In this document: positions 1-8,993 of the stretch, in pieces
Layout of the letters: each line of letters starts with the position of its first letter
Numbering within the stretch: the stretch's first letter is position 1
NCBI RefSeq assembly: GCF_034043515.1
Contig: NZ_CP138214.1
Span: 2,666,001-2,730,000, forward strand
Direction of reading: 5' to 3'
DNA from: Pseudomonas sp. MUP55
GTDB lineage: Bacteria > Pseudomonadota > Gammaproteobacteria > Pseudomonadales > Pseudomonadaceae
DNA: 64,000 nucleotides
The notes under the pieces: generated by a model
Databases searched by the model: none
Seen by the model: only the letters and a program-made list of their open reading frames with translations
What the model was told of the DNA's origin: nothing
Program-made: the position numbers and the translations under genes

Positions 1-2
1 AC

Positions 3-125
3 CAGTACTACGGCGGCGAATTGAGCCGCTTTGGTTTGCCTTTGGCGTTGATCGGTGGATTCGTGCTTAAAGGTATGGTCGTCAAATGGCTACCCTACAC
101 TCTGTGGTATCTGGTGGTGAGCTGA
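3..125 (+). CDS. C-terminal end of a membrane protein (partial)
   Basis: An open frame enters from the left edge and ends with TGA at 123-125. The 40 visible residues are hydrophobic (a GLPLALIGGFVLKG stretch, then LPYTLWYLVVS) and look like a final membrane segment. The stop shares its last A with the ATG of the next gene (TGATG), which suggests translational coupling and one operon. The family cannot be told from this fragment. Confidence 0.55.
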   Translation, partial: QYYGGELSRFGLPLALIGGFVLKGMVVKWLPYTLWYLVVS

Positions 126-1048
126 TGAATACCGACTATCTGCTACAACTGGCTTACCAACGCTTGCAGGCTGACCACAACGACGGCGCAATCGACGCGC
201 TGCGCCAGTTGCTGGCCAATGACCCCGATTCGGCTGAAGCCCACGCCCTGCTGGCGATCTGCTTGATGAACATGCGTCGCCTGCATGCCGCCAAGCGCGA
301 AGTGCAGTTGGCCTTGGCTCTGGATGCGCAATTACCGCTTGCACACTATGCGGCAGCACAGGTGGCTATCGCCTCACGCAAGTTCAAACAGGCGCAGGAG
401 CATGTGAACCGACTGTTGGATATGGAACCGCTCAACCCGGTTAATTACCGGTGCCTGGCGGATCTTTATCAGTTGACCGGACGCCTCGCGCAGAGCCGCG
501 AACCGCTGGAAAAAGCCCTGGAACTGGGCCCCGATGACCCTGCCAACCTAGTGGCGATGGCGCAGTTCCATCATGCCAGCAACCGTTGGGACCAAGCTTA
601 TCAATTCGCACGTCACGCGCTGCAGGCTGACCCTTCGAATGCGTCGGCGGTGGTGGTGCTTGGGCATTTGTTGCTGCGCGAAGGTGATATCAACGGCGCT
701 CGTGACCATGCGATCTGGGCCCTGCAGGAAAACGCAACCAACGTTGCGGCGTTGCACCTGCTGACGGCCGTCAAGGCACGCGAAAATGTGTTCCTTGGCG
801 CATGGTGGCGTTTTAACAGCTGGATGAACGAGCGTAGCGCCACCCACGCCGTCATCCTGCTGTTGTGTATGTTCGTGGTCTATCAAGTGGCGGTGATCAC
901 CTTGACAGACATTGGCTATCCGCGAGTGGCCGAGACGATCAATTGGCTCTGGCTGGCATTTGCCGCCTACACTTTCGCGGCGCCGCAAATTTTCCGACGT
1001 TTGCTCGACAAGGAGCTTGTGCAGGTCAAGCTCTCCAAGGATTTTTGA
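125..1048 (+). CDS. TPR-repeat protein with C-terminal membrane anchor
   Basis: This is a 307-residue protein. The first ~220 residues are consecutive 34-residue TPR-like helical pairs (repeated A/L/Y positions and DP turns such as ANDPDSAEAHALL, GPDDPANLVAMA and ADPSNASAVVVLG), a scaffold for protein-protein contacts. The C-terminal 80 residues hold two hydrophobic segments (about 235-260 and 270-295), so it is probably an inner-membrane protein with a cytoplasmic TPR domain. I prefer the ATG at 125, coupled to the upstream stop, over the in-frame ATG at 86, which would lie inside the upstream gene. The partner and pathway are unknown. Confidence 0.75.
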   Translation: MNTDYLLQLAYQRLQADHNDGAIDALRQLLANDPDSAEAHALLAICLMNMRRLHAAKREVQLALALDAQLPLAHYAAAQVAIASRKFKQAQEHVNRLLDMEPLNPVNYRCLADLYQLTGRLAQSREPLEKALELGPDDPANLVAMAQFHHASNRWDQAYQFARHALQADPSNASAVVVLGHLLLREGDINGARDHAIWALQENATNVAALHLLTAVKARENVFLGAWWRFNSWMNERSATHAVILLLCMFVVYQVAVITLTDIGYPRVAETINWLWLAFAAYTFAAPQIFRRLLDKELVQVKLSKDF

Positions 1049-1099
1049 TGGGCCTGGCCTCGTCACCCACGTATTTGCTGAACCTCAGAGGTTGTTCAC

Positions 1100-1360
1100 A
1101 TGTCATCGTTTGCTGAAATGATCGAAAACATCACCCCCGACATCTACGAGAGCCTCAAGCTCGCCGTGGAAATCGGCAAGTGGTCGGACGGGCGCAAGCT
1201 CACCGCCGAGCAGCGTGAGCTGTCGCTGCAGGCGGTGATCGCCTGGGAAATCCAGAACCTGCCCGAAGACCAGCGCACCGGCTACATGGGCCCGCAGGAA
1301 TGCGCGTCGAAATCGGCACCGGTGCCGAACATCCTGTTCAAGTCGGATGCGATCCATTGA
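1100..1360 (+). CDS. DUF1315 (YeaC-like) protein
   Basis: This 86-residue protein begins MSSFAEMIENITPDIY. The pattern of an acidic N-terminus, a central KWSDGRKLT segment and a YMGP motif near the C-terminus is typical of the small DUF1315/YeaC family, which is widespread in gammaproteobacteria and has no established function. It has no signal peptide or membrane segment, so it should be cytoplasmic. Its stop overlaps the likely TTG start of the DUF2797 gene, so the two are probably co-translated. Confidence 0.85.
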   Translation: MSSFAEMIENITPDIYESLKLAVEIGKWSDGRKLTAEQRELSLQAVIAWEIQNLPEDQRTGYMGPQECASKSAPVPNILFKSDAIH

Positions 1361-2187
1361 TTGAAATTGGTCGCGGTGCAGTCAGCAAAATGTCGGCGCA
1401 ACTGGGTGAGCCGACCGTTCAATACGCATTTCGTCTGGGCGATACCGAGGTGCCGGTCAATCCGTTGATCGGCACGCATATTCGCCTGGAGTTCCTCGGT
1501 GCCATTCACTGCAGCCATTGCGGCCGCAAGACCAAGACCAGCTTCAGCCAGGGCTATTGCTACCCGTGCATGACCAAGCTGGCCCAGTGTGACTTGTGCA
1601 TCATGAGCCCCGAACGTTGCCATTACGAGGCCGGCACCTGCCGCGATCCGGGCTGGGGTGAAACCTTCTGCATGACCGACCACGTGGTCTACCTGGCCAA
1701 TTCGTCGGGGATCAAGGTTGGCATCACCCGGGCCACGCAGTTGCCGACCCGTTGGCTCGACCAGGGTGCCAGCCAGGCGCTGCCGATCATGCGCGTGGCC
1801 ACTCGCCAGCAATCGGGTTTTGTCGAGGATCTGTTTCGCAGCCAGGTGGCCGACAAGACCAACTGGCGCGCGCTGCTCAAGGGCGATGCGCAAACCGTGG
1901 ACCTCAAGCAGGTACGCGATCAATTGTTCGCCTCCTGCGCCGAGGGCTTGCTCGGTTTGCAGGAACGCTTTGGCCTGCAGGCCATCCAAACCATTGCCGA
2001 CATCGAGCCGATCGAAATCCGTTACCCGGTGCAGCAGTACCCGGCCAAGATCGTCAGCTTCAACCTGGACAAGAATCCGATTGCCGAAGGCACGTTGCTG
2101 GGAATCAAGGGCCAGTACCTGATCTTCGACACCGGCGTGATCAATATTCGTAAATACACGGCCTACCAGCTCGCCGTGCATCAGTAG
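1357..2187 (+). CDS. DUF2797 zinc-ribbon-like protein
   Basis: A 276-residue protein of the DUF2797 family. Near residue 50 it has a cysteine cluster (CSHCGRKTKTSFSQGYCYPC) followed by more Cys (CDLCIMSPERC), a likely zinc site. The middle part (VYLANSSGIKVGITR, then RWLDQGASQA) resembles a GIY-YIG fold core; this is an inference. The family's usual opening (IEIGRGAVSKM) is only reached without an ATG. TTG at 1357 overlaps the stop of DUF1315 and gives the normal length. ATG at 1390 is the alternative; the longer frame from 1300 would run inside the upstream gene. The function is not established. Confidence 0.8.
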   Translation: MIEIGRGAVSKMSAQLGEPTVQYAFRLGDTEVPVNPLIGTHIRLEFLGAIHCSHCGRKTKTSFSQGYCYPCMTKLAQCDLCIMSPERCHYEAGTCRDPGWGETFCMTDHVVYLANSSGIKVGITRATQLPTRWLDQGASQALPIMRVATRQQSGFVEDLFRSQVADKTNWRALLKGDAQTVDLKQVRDQLFASCAEGLLGLQERFGLQAIQTIADIEPIEIRYPVQQYPAKIVSFNLDKNPIAEGTLLGIKGQYLIFDTGVINIRKYTAYQLAVHQ

Positions 2188-2200
2188 AAGGATGCCACCC

Positions 2201-4858
2201 ATGCGCACCGAACAACCGAAGATGATTTACCTGAAGGACTATCAGGCGCCGGACTACCTGATCGACGAGACGCACCTGACCTTCGAGTTGTTCGAGGACC
2301 ACAGCCTGGTCCACGCGCAGCTGGTGATGCGCCGCAATCCCGAGCGCGGCGCGGGGCTGCCGCCGCTGGTGCTCGATGGGCAGCAACTGGAGCTTTTGAG
2401 CGTCAACCTTGCCGACCAGGCGCTGACGGCCGCCGACTACCAGTTGACCGACAGCCACCTGACGCTGCAGCCCAACAACGAAACCTTCACCCTGGACACT
2501 ACGGTCAAGATTCACCCGGAAACCAACACCGCCCTGGAAGGCCTGTACAAATCCAGCGGCATGTTCTGCACCCAGTGCGAGGCCGAAGGTTTCCGCAAGA
2601 TCACCTACTACCTGGACCGTCCGGACGTGATGAGCGTGTTCACCACCACGGTGATCGCCGAGCAGCACCGCTACCCGGTGCTGCTGTCCAACGGCAACCC
2701 GATCGCCAGCGGCCCCGGCGAAGACGGTCGGCACTGGGCGACCTGGGAAGACCCGTTCAAGAAACCGGCCTACCTGTTTGCCCTGGTGGCCGGTGACCTT
2801 TGGTGTGTCGAAGACAGCTTCACCACCATGACCCAGCGCGAGGTGGCGCTGCGCATCTACGTCGAGCCGGAAAACATCGACAAGTGCCAGCACGCCATGA
2901 CCAGCCTGAAAAAATCCATGCGCTGGGACGAAGAAACCTACGGTCGCGAGTACGACCTCGACATCTTCATGATCGTGGCGGTCAACGACTTCAACATGGG
3001 CGCCATGGAGAACAAGGGCCTCAACATCTTCAACTCCAGCGCCGTACTGGCCCGCGCCGAAACCGCTACCGATGCCGCGCACCAGCGCGTCGAAGCCATC
3101 GTCGCCCACGAGTACTTCCACAACTGGTCGGGCAACCGCGTGACCTGCCGCGACTGGTTCCAACTGTCGCTCAAGGAAGGCTTCACCGTGTTCCGCGACT
3201 CGGGCTTCTCCGCCGACATGAACTCGGCGACAGTCAAGCGCATCCAGGACGTGGCGTACCTGCGCACTCACCAGTTCGCCGAAGACGCCGGCCCCATGGC
3301 CCACGCGGTGCGCCCGGACAGCTTTATCGAAATCTCCAACTTCTACACCCTGACCGTGTACGAAAAGGGCTCGGAAGTGGTCGGCATGATCCACACCTTG
3401 CTCGGCGCCGAAGGTTTCCGCAAAGGCAGCGACCTGTATTTCGAGCGCCACGACGGCCAAGCCGTGACCTGCGACGATTTCATCAAGGCCATGGAAGACG
3501 CCAACGGCGTGGACCTCAGCCAGTTCAAGCGCTGGTACAGCCAGGCCGGCACGCCGCGTCTGGCGGTGAGCGAGTCCTACGACGCAGGGGCCAAGACCTA
3601 CAGCCTGACCTTCCGCCAGAGCTGCCCGCCAACCCCGGACAAGGTGGAAAAGCTGCCGTTCGTGATCCCGGTCGAGCTGGGCCTGCTGGACAGCCAGGGC
3701 GCTGGCATTGCCTTGCGTCTGGCCGGTGAAGCGACGGCAGGCGGTACTTCCCGTGTGATCTCGGTGACCGAAGCCGAGCAGACCTTCACCTTTGTCGATG
3801 TCGCAGAAAAGCCGTTGCCTTCGTTGCTGCGTGGCTTTTCGGCGCCGGTGAAACTGAGCTTCCCGTATGACCGCGACCAACTGATGTTCCTGATGCAGCA
3901 CGACAGCGACGGCTTCAACCGCTGGGACGCCAGTCAGCAGCTGTCGGTTCAGGTGTTGCAGGAACTGATCGGTCAACATCAGGCAGGGCAACCGCTGAAG
4001 CTGGATCAATGCCTGATCGAGGCATTGCGCACGGTCTTGAGCGACGAAAGCCTGGACCAGGCCATGGTCGCCGAAATGCTCTCCTTGCCGAGCGAAGCCT
4101 ACCTGGCTGAAATCAGCGAAGTGGCGGACGTCGATGCCATCCACGCCGCCCGCGAATTTGCCCGCAAGCAGTTGGCCGACCACCTGTTCGAAGGCCTGTG
4201 GCTGCGCTATCAGGCCAACCGTGACCTGTCCCGCCAGACGCCGTACGTGGCCGAGGCCGAGCACTTTGCCCGCCGCGCCCTGCAGAACATCGCGCTGTCC
4301 TACCTGATGCTCAGCGCCAAGCCTGAAGTGCTGGCGGCGACGCTGGACCAGTTCGACACCAGCGACAACATGACCGAGCGCCTGACGGCCCTGGCCGTGC
4401 TGGTGAACTCGCCGTTCGAAACGGAAAAAGCCCAGGCGCTGGCGGTGTTTGCCGAGAACTTCAAGGACAACCCGCTGGTCATGGACCAGTGGTTCAGCGT
4501 GCAGGCCGGCAGCACCCTGCCGGGCGGGCTGGCGCGGGTCAAGGCGTTGATGGAGCACCCGGCGTTCACCATCAAGAACCCGAACAAAGTGCGCGCACTC
4601 ATTGGCGCGTTTGCCGGGCAGAACCTGATCAACTTCCATGCCGCGGACGGCTCGGGCTACCGCTTCCTGGCGGACCTGGTGATCCAGCTCAATACGCTGA
4701 ACCCACAGATTGCTTCGCGCCAATTGGCACCCCTGACGCGCTGGCGCAAATACGACGCCGCGCGGCAAGTGCTGATGAAGGCGCAGCTGGAGCGCATTCT
4801 TGGCTCGGGCGAGCTGTCCAGCGATGTGTTTGAGGTGGTCAGCAAGAGCCTTGCCTGA
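2201..4858 (+). CDS. pepN: Aminopeptidase N (M1 metallopeptidase)
   Basis: This 885-residue protein has the size and architecture of bacterial PepN, a cytoplasmic zinc aminopeptidase that trims N-terminal residues from peptides. The exopeptidase motif GAMEN is at residues 267-271, and the zinc site HEYFH at 303-307 is followed by the third ligand Glu about 19 residues later (LKEGF). The N-terminal beta domain, catalytic domain, beta sandwich and C-terminal helical domain are all represented by length. I chose the ATG at 2201 because AGAAGG lies about ten bases upstream; the ATG at 2192 is too close to it. It is the last gene of the forward run and ends just before a REPIN. Confidence 0.96.
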   Translation: MRTEQPKMIYLKDYQAPDYLIDETHLTFELFEDHSLVHAQLVMRRNPERGAGLPPLVLDGQQLELLSVNLADQALTAADYQLTDSHLTLQPNNETFTLDTTVKIHPETNTALEGLYKSSGMFCTQCEAEGFRKITYYLDRPDVMSVFTTTVIAEQHRYPVLLSNGNPIASGPGEDGRHWATWEDPFKKPAYLFALVAGDLWCVEDSFTTMTQREVALRIYVEPENIDKCQHAMTSLKKSMRWDEETYGREYDLDIFMIVAVNDFNMGAMENKGLNIFNSSAVLARAETATDAAHQRVEAIVAHEYFHNWSGNRVTCRDWFQLSLKEGFTVFRDSGFSADMNSATVKRIQDVAYLRTHQFAEDAGPMAHAVRPDSFIEISNFYTLTVYEKGSEVVGMIHTLLGAEGFRKGSDLYFERHDGQAVTCDDFIKAMEDANGVDLSQFKRWYSQAGTPRLAVSESYDAGAKTYSLTFRQSCPPTPDKVEKLPFVIPVELGLLDSQGAGIALRLAGEATAGGTSRVISVTEAEQTFTFVDVAEKPLPSLLRGFSAPVKLSFPYDRDQLMFLMQHDSDGFNRWDASQQLSVQVLQELIGQHQAGQPLKLDQCLIEALRTVLSDESLDQAMVAEMLSLPSEAYLAEISEVADVDAIHAAREFARKQLADHLFEGLWLRYQANRDLSRQTPYVAEAEHFARRALQNIALSYLMLSAKPEVLAATLDQFDTSDNMTERLTALAVLVNSPFETEKAQALAVFAENFKDNPLVMDQWFSVQAGSTLPGGLARVKALMEHPAFTIKNPNKVRALIGAFAGQNLINFHAADGSGYRFLADLVIQLNTLNPQIASRQLAPLTRWRKYDAARQVLMKAQLERILGSGELSSDVFEVVSKSLA

Positions 4859-4884
4859 CACGCAAAGCCTGAATCACACCATTC

Positions 4885-4982
4885 AAAATGTGGGAGGGGG
4901 CTTGCCCCCGATAGCGGTGCATCAGTTGGCTTATTCAGCGACTGACACGCTGCCATCGGGGGCAAGCCCCCTCCCACATTTT
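4885..4982. repeat. REPIN (paired REP, GTGGGAGGGGGCTTGCCCCC type)
   Basis: Two inverted REP arms (AAAATGTGGGAGGGGGC and its complement) flank about 50 bases. It lies between the convergent pepN and cupin genes and ends directly against the cupin stop codon. It may also act as a bidirectional terminator or mRNA 3' stabiliser (inference). Confidence 0.9.
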
Positions 4983-5390
4983 CTATTTTGATGCTGCAAG
5001 CGGCGTCAGCACCTCGGCCTTGTCATCCAGCACCATCACCACCAGCAACTTGGCGGGCTGGGTCTGGCTGGCGTTGCTCGATTCAAAGTGCCGCGAACCT
5101 GCGGGCTCGTAGAACGAATCGCCGACCTTGTAGGTAATCGCTTTGCCGTCGTTGACCCGCGAGATGATCTGGCCTTCCAGCACATAAGCCACGGCAGTGC
5201 CGGTGTGGCTGTGGGGCACGGTGGCCTGGCCGGGGGCGTAGTCCACGGTGAGCATGATGGTTTTCTTGCCGGGCACGTTGGTCAAGGCGTGCTCTTGCAG
5301 CACCTTGAGGGTTTCCTGGTTGTACACCGGTTCATGGGCGAAGGCAGTCAGCGAAGTGAGTATCGCGGCGGCGGCGAGCAGTCGTTTCAT
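4983..5390 (-). CDS. Secreted cupin-domain protein
   Basis: A 135-residue protein. The start at 5390 gives a clean Sec signal peptide (MKRLLAAAAILTSLTAFA, cleaved before HEP). The remainder is a single cupin barrel with the first metal motif PHSHTGTAVAYVLEG and the second PAGSRHFESSNA. The upstream in-frame extension to 5837 overlaps the MocR gene and is not plausible. It is probably a periplasmic metal-binding cupin; the substrate is unknown. It lies 83 bases downstream of the MocR regulator on the same strand. Confidence 0.82.
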   Translation of the reverse strand: MKRLLAAAAILTSLTAFAHEPVYNQETLKVLQEHALTNVPGKKTIMLTVDYAPGQATVPHSHTGTAVAYVLEGQIISRVNDGKAITYKVGDSFYEPAGSRHFESSNASQTQPAKLLVVMVLDDKAEVLTPLAASK

Positions 5391-5473
5391 GAGGGGGCTC
5401 CACATAGTTCGAGATGTGTTCACCCTACGCCCACGGGCGCGGTCGACCAATGACCAATCCGCCGGAAAACCCG

Positions 5474-6907
5474 CTAGCCAATCTGCTGCAGGATGTCGCG
5501 TACCTTGTCCAGCGCCGGGTCGATATCGAGGGTTTCGATGGCCCCGAAGCCGAGAATCAGCCCCGAGCGTACCGGCGTATCGTGAAAAAACCCATCCAGG
5601 GGGTACAGGCCCACCTCCACCTTGCGCGCTCGTTCCATCAGCAACGGTATATCCACCGGCACCTTGCACAGTGCCGCCAGATGAAACCCCGCCACCGTCG
5701 GCACTGCCTCGAACCAGGGCGACAGGTCGCCCGCCAGGCGCTGCAGAATCCGCTCGCGACGCCCCGCATACACGCCGTGACAGCGGCGGATATGTTTGAG
5801 CAGGTAACCTTCGCTGATGAACTTGGCCAGCGCCCATTGCGGCAGGGTGGAGCTGTGCTGATCGGTCAATTGCTTGGCCTTGAGCACGGAGCCATGGATC
5901 GCCGGCGGCAGCACCGCGTAGCCCAGGCGCAGCTCAGGCAGCAGGGTCTTGGAAAAGGTGCCGACGTAAGTCACCACGCCTCGGGTATCCATGCTTTGCA
6001 GCGAGTCGGTGGGGCGGCCCTGGTAGCGGAACTCGCTGTCGTAGTCGTCTTCGATAATGATCGCGCCGAGCTCGATGGCACGGTCCAGCAGGGCCTTGCG
6101 CCGCGCCAGGCTCATGGGCATGCCGAGGGGGAACTGGTGGGACGGAGTCACGTACACCAGTCGCGTGCCATCAGGGATCTGGTCGACCTGAATGCCCTGT
6201 GCGTCCACCGGAACGCTGGCGACCCTGGCCCCCATCGCCACGAACAACTGACGCGCCGGGCTGTAACCAGGGTCTTCCATCGCGACGATGCTGCCGGGTT
6301 CGAGTACCACGCGGGCGATCAGGTCCAGCGCCTGCTGCGCGCCATTGGTCACCACGATGTCAGCAGCGCGGCAGTTCACCCCGCGAGAAAACGCGATGTG
6401 CCCGGCAATGGCGTCGCGCAGTGCGGGCAGGCCTTCGGGTTGGCTGTAGAACCCACTGTTCTGGGCGATGCGGCGCAGCGCATCCTGGGTGCAGCGCCGC
6501 CACTCTTCTTGGGGAAACTGATTGCGTGTGGTTGCTCCACCGATGAATTCGTAGCGCAGGATGTCGTCGCGGGCGGGGTGGCGCATGGGCGAGGGCAGCG
6601 ACGCCCATTTGCCCAGGTTGGCGGCGCAGGCCAGGTCCGTGGCGGTCTGCACAAGGCCTTGCTGCGGTGCCCACGCGTTGACGAAGGTGCCCCGACCAAT
6701 CCGGCCCACCAGCAGGCCTTCGTACGTCAAGGTGGCGTAGGTGTCCGATACCGTTTTGCGCGAAACGCCCAGTTGCTCGGCGAGCAGTCGGCTGGGCGGC
6801 AACTGCGCGCCGGCTGACAGGCGCCCGGTGGCGATGGCTTCGCGCAGTTGCTGGTAAAGCTGGGCAGCCAGGTCCTTGCGGCCGTTGATGACGAGGTGCA
6901 GTTCCAT
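5474..6907 (-). CDS. MocR-type GntR/aminotransferase-fold regulator
   Basis: A 477-residue protein. It has an N-terminal GntR winged helix (about 10-80, with SRLLAEQLGVSRKTVSDTY) and a fold-type I aminotransferase domain. The PLP-contact motifs VTNGAQQALDLIARV and EDDYDSEFRY and the lysine segment YVGTFSKTLLPELRLGY are all present, so it probably binds PLP as an effector sensor. Regulators of this type often control vitamin B6, GABA or amino-acid genes. The target here is not known; the divergent or adjacent genes and the inverted repeat at 6924-6958 are the obvious candidates. Confidence 0.9.
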   Translation of the reverse strand: MELHLVINGRKDLAAQLYQQLREAIATGRLSAGAQLPPSRLLAEQLGVSRKTVSDTYATLTYEGLLVGRIGRGTFVNAWAPQQGLVQTATDLACAANLGKWASLPSPMRHPARDDILRYEFIGGATTRNQFPQEEWRRCTQDALRRIAQNSGFYSQPEGLPALRDAIAGHIAFSRGVNCRAADIVVTNGAQQALDLIARVVLEPGSIVAMEDPGYSPARQLFVAMGARVASVPVDAQGIQVDQIPDGTRLVYVTPSHQFPLGMPMSLARRKALLDRAIELGAIIIEDDYDSEFRYQGRPTDSLQSMDTRGVVTYVGTFSKTLLPELRLGYAVLPPAIHGSVLKAKQLTDQHSSTLPQWALAKFISEGYLLKHIRRCHGVYAGRRERILQRLAGDLSPWFEAVPTVAGFHLAALCKVPVDIPLLMERARKVEVGLYPLDGFFHDTPVRSGLILGFGAIETLDIDPALDKVRDILQQIG

Positions 6908-6923
6908 GTTTCATCCTGGGACA

Positions 6924-6958
6924 GATCGATCTGCGCCAAGGTTACGCGCAAATCGATC
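6924..6958. promoter_or_regulatory. 35-base inverted repeat upstream of the MocR gene
   Basis: GATCGATCTGCGC at 6924-6936 and GCGCAAATCGATC at 6946-6958 are complementary except at one position, separated by nine bases. It lies 17 bases upstream of the MocR start and 18 bases beyond the 3' end of the SDR gene, so it is an operator candidate for autoregulation. A terminator is less likely because no T run follows. Confidence 0.55.
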
Positions 6959-6976
6959 CGAAGAAACCAGGCGCTA

Positions 6977-7744
6977 TCAGGACAGGAAACCACCGTCCAC
7001 GTTCAGCGACACGCCGGTGGTGTAGCTCGACGCATCGCTGGCCAGGAACAGCACTGCGCCGGCCATTTCGCTGGGGTCGGCCACGCGCTTGAGCGGGATC
7101 TGTGCCAGGGCCATTTTCAGGATCGCGTCGTTCTTGACCAGCGCCGAGGCGAACTTGGTGTCGGTCAGGCCTGGCAGCAGCGCGTTGCAGCGGATACCGA
7201 ACGCGGCGCATTCCTTGGCGAACACCTTGGTCATGTTGATCACGGCGGCCTTGGTCACCGAATAGATGCCCTGGAATACCCCCGGGGAAATGCCGTTGAT
7301 CGAGGCCACGTTGATGATGCTGCCCCCGCCGTTGTCGCGCATCAGCTTGCCGGCTTCCACCGACATGAAGAAGTAACCGCGGATGTTCACGTCGACGGTT
7401 TTCTGGAACGCACCGAGGTCGGTGTCCAGCACGTTGCAGAACTGCGGGTTGGTCGCGGCGTTGTTGACCAGGATGTCCAGGCGGCCGAACTGTTCACGGA
7501 TGCTGGCGAACACCTGGGTGATCTGCTCCATTTCACCGATATGGCAGGCAATCGCGGTGGCCTTGCCGCCGTCGGCGATGATCGCGTCGGCGACGTGCTG
7601 GCAGCCTTCCAGTTTGCGGCTGGAAACAATCACGTGGGCGCCTTGCTGGGCCAGCAGCTTGGCGATGGCCTCGCCGATGCCACGGCTGGCGCCGGAAACG
7701 AAAGCAACCTTGCCGTCGAGGTCGAACAGGTGGGTCTTGGACAT
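6977..7744 (-). CDS. SDR family oxidoreductase
   Basis: A 255-residue classical short-chain dehydrogenase. The NAD(P)-binding motif GASRGIGEAIA is near residue 17, NNAAT near 92, and the catalytic tetrad follows (N, then S in SIINVASIN, then Y-x-x-x-K in YSVTKAA). The start at 7744 (MSKTHLFDLDGK) follows AAGGAACCCC in the mRNA; the longer frame would overlap the upstream gene. It lies 22 bases after the APH-like gene, so the two form an operon. SDR/phosphotransferase pairs like this often sit in acyl-CoA or fatty-acid catabolic settings, but the substrate is not shown here. Confidence 0.9.
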   Translation of the reverse strand: MSKTHLFDLDGKVAFVSGASRGIGEAIAKLLAQQGAHVIVSSRKLEGCQHVADAIIADGGKATAIACHIGEMEQITQVFASIREQFGRLDILVNNAATNPQFCNVLDTDLGAFQKTVDVNIRGYFFMSVEAGKLMRDNGGGSIINVASINGISPGVFQGIYSVTKAAVINMTKVFAKECAAFGIRCNALLPGLTDTKFASALVKNDAILKMALAQIPLKRVADPSEMAGAVLFLASDASSYTTGVSLNVDGGFLS

Positions 7745-7766
7745 GAGGGGTTCCTTGTGATTGTTA

Positions 7767-8834
7767 TCAGAGGGCGGACTTGCCAATGACCGCCAGGCTC
7801 ATCTGCTCCAGCAGCTTGTTCATGTGGATGAACTGGGCGAAGCGTTTGTCCTGGGTCTGGCCGTGGAAGAAGCGGTAGTAGATCTGCTGCACGATGCCGG
7901 CCAGGCGGAACAGGCCGTAGGTGTAATAGAAGTCGAAATTGTCGATCTGGATGCCCGAGCGTTCGGCGTAGTAGTCGACGAACTGGCGGCGGGTGAGCAT
8001 GCCGGGCGCATTGCTTGGCTGGCGACGCATCAGTTGCACGGGCGCGGGGTCGGCGGCTTCGATCCAGTAGGCGAGGGTGTTGCCCAGGTCCATCAGCGGG
8101 TCGCCCAGGGTGGTCAGCTCCCAGTCCAGCACCCCGATGATCTGCATCGGGTTGTGCGGGTCGAGGATCACATTGTCGAAGCGATAGTCGTTGTGCACGA
8201 TGCTGGAGGTCGGGTGATCGGCCGGCATCTTGTCGTTGAGCCAGGCGCGCACGACTTCCCAGCGCGGCGCATCGGGGGTCAGGGCTTTTTCGTAGCGCTC
8301 GCTCCAGCCACGGATCTGGCGTTCCACATAACCCTGGGGCTTGCCCAGGTCGGCCAGGCCGCAGGCGCTGTAGTCGACCTGATGCAGCTCGACGAATTTG
8401 TCGATAAAGCTCTTGCACAAGGCTTCGGTGCGGCTCGCGTCCAGGCCCAGTCCCGCCGGCAGGTCCGAGCGCAGGATGATGCCGTTGACCCGCTCCATCA
8501 CGTAAAATTCGGCGCCGATCACCGTCTCGTCGGTGCAATGCACATAGGCTTTGGGGCAGTACGGAAAGCCATCCTTGAGTTGGTTGAGGATGCGGTATTC
8601 ACGGCCCATGTCGTGGGCAGACTTGGCCTTGTGGCCGAACGGCGGGCGACGCAACACGAATTCCTGGTCCGGGTATTCCAGCAGATACGTCAAGTTAGAC
8701 GCGCCGCCGGGGAACTGGCTGATCTTGGGGGGGCCGTGCAGGCCGGGGATATGGGCCTTGAGGTAGGGATCGATCAGGCTGGCATCAAGTTCTTCGCCGG
8801 GGCGAATCTGGGTCGATTGGTCGTTAAGCGCCAT
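7767..8834 (-). CDS. APH-like phosphotransferase family protein (ACAD10-type)
   Basis: This 355-residue protein has the aminoglycoside-phosphotransferase fold. It contains the ATP-binding lobe (FPGGASNLTYLLE, then FVLRRPP), the catalytic loop with HNDYRFDNVILD, and the metal-binding DWELTTLGDPLMDL. This subfamily is related to the kinase part of ACAD10 and is usually found with acyl-CoA dehydrogenase or SDR genes, not with drug resistance. It is the first gene of an operon with the SDR gene downstream. Confidence 0.88.
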   Translation of the reverse strand: MALNDQSTQIRPGEELDASLIDPYLKAHIPGLHGPPKISQFPGGASNLTYLLEYPDQEFVLRRPPFGHKAKSAHDMGREYRILNQLKDGFPYCPKAYVHCTDETVIGAEFYVMERVNGIILRSDLPAGLGLDASRTEALCKSFIDKFVELHQVDYSACGLADLGKPQGYVERQIRGWSERYEKALTPDAPRWEVVRAWLNDKMPADHPTSSIVHNDYRFDNVILDPHNPMQIIGVLDWELTTLGDPLMDLGNTLAYWIEAADPAPVQLMRRQPSNAPGMLTRRQFVDYYAERSGIQIDNFDFYYTYGLFRLAGIVQQIYYRFFHGQTQDKRFAQFIHMNKLLEQMSLAVIGKSAL

Positions 8835-8993
8835 GCTTATCCCTTCTGCTTATTTTTGAGGCCTTGGACTATTGGCTAATCTAATGCGCACCGCAGCCCA
8901 GCGACAAGGTCGGGGCCGCTTAATAGGTTAGCGTGTTGGGGGATGATCAGCAGGCTTGATCCACTCCAGCAGCCGGTCACCTGGGGGGACGGG

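Noticed and set aside
2141..4861. 906-residue ORF on the minus strand opposite pepN
   Set aside because: It is the mirror of pepN codon bias in high-GC DNA; the protein is rich in H, R, Q, V and G, and has no recognisable domain.
4983..5837. 284-residue version of the cupin gene
   Set aside because: The first 149 codons overlap the MocR gene; the signal peptide at 5390 marks the true start.
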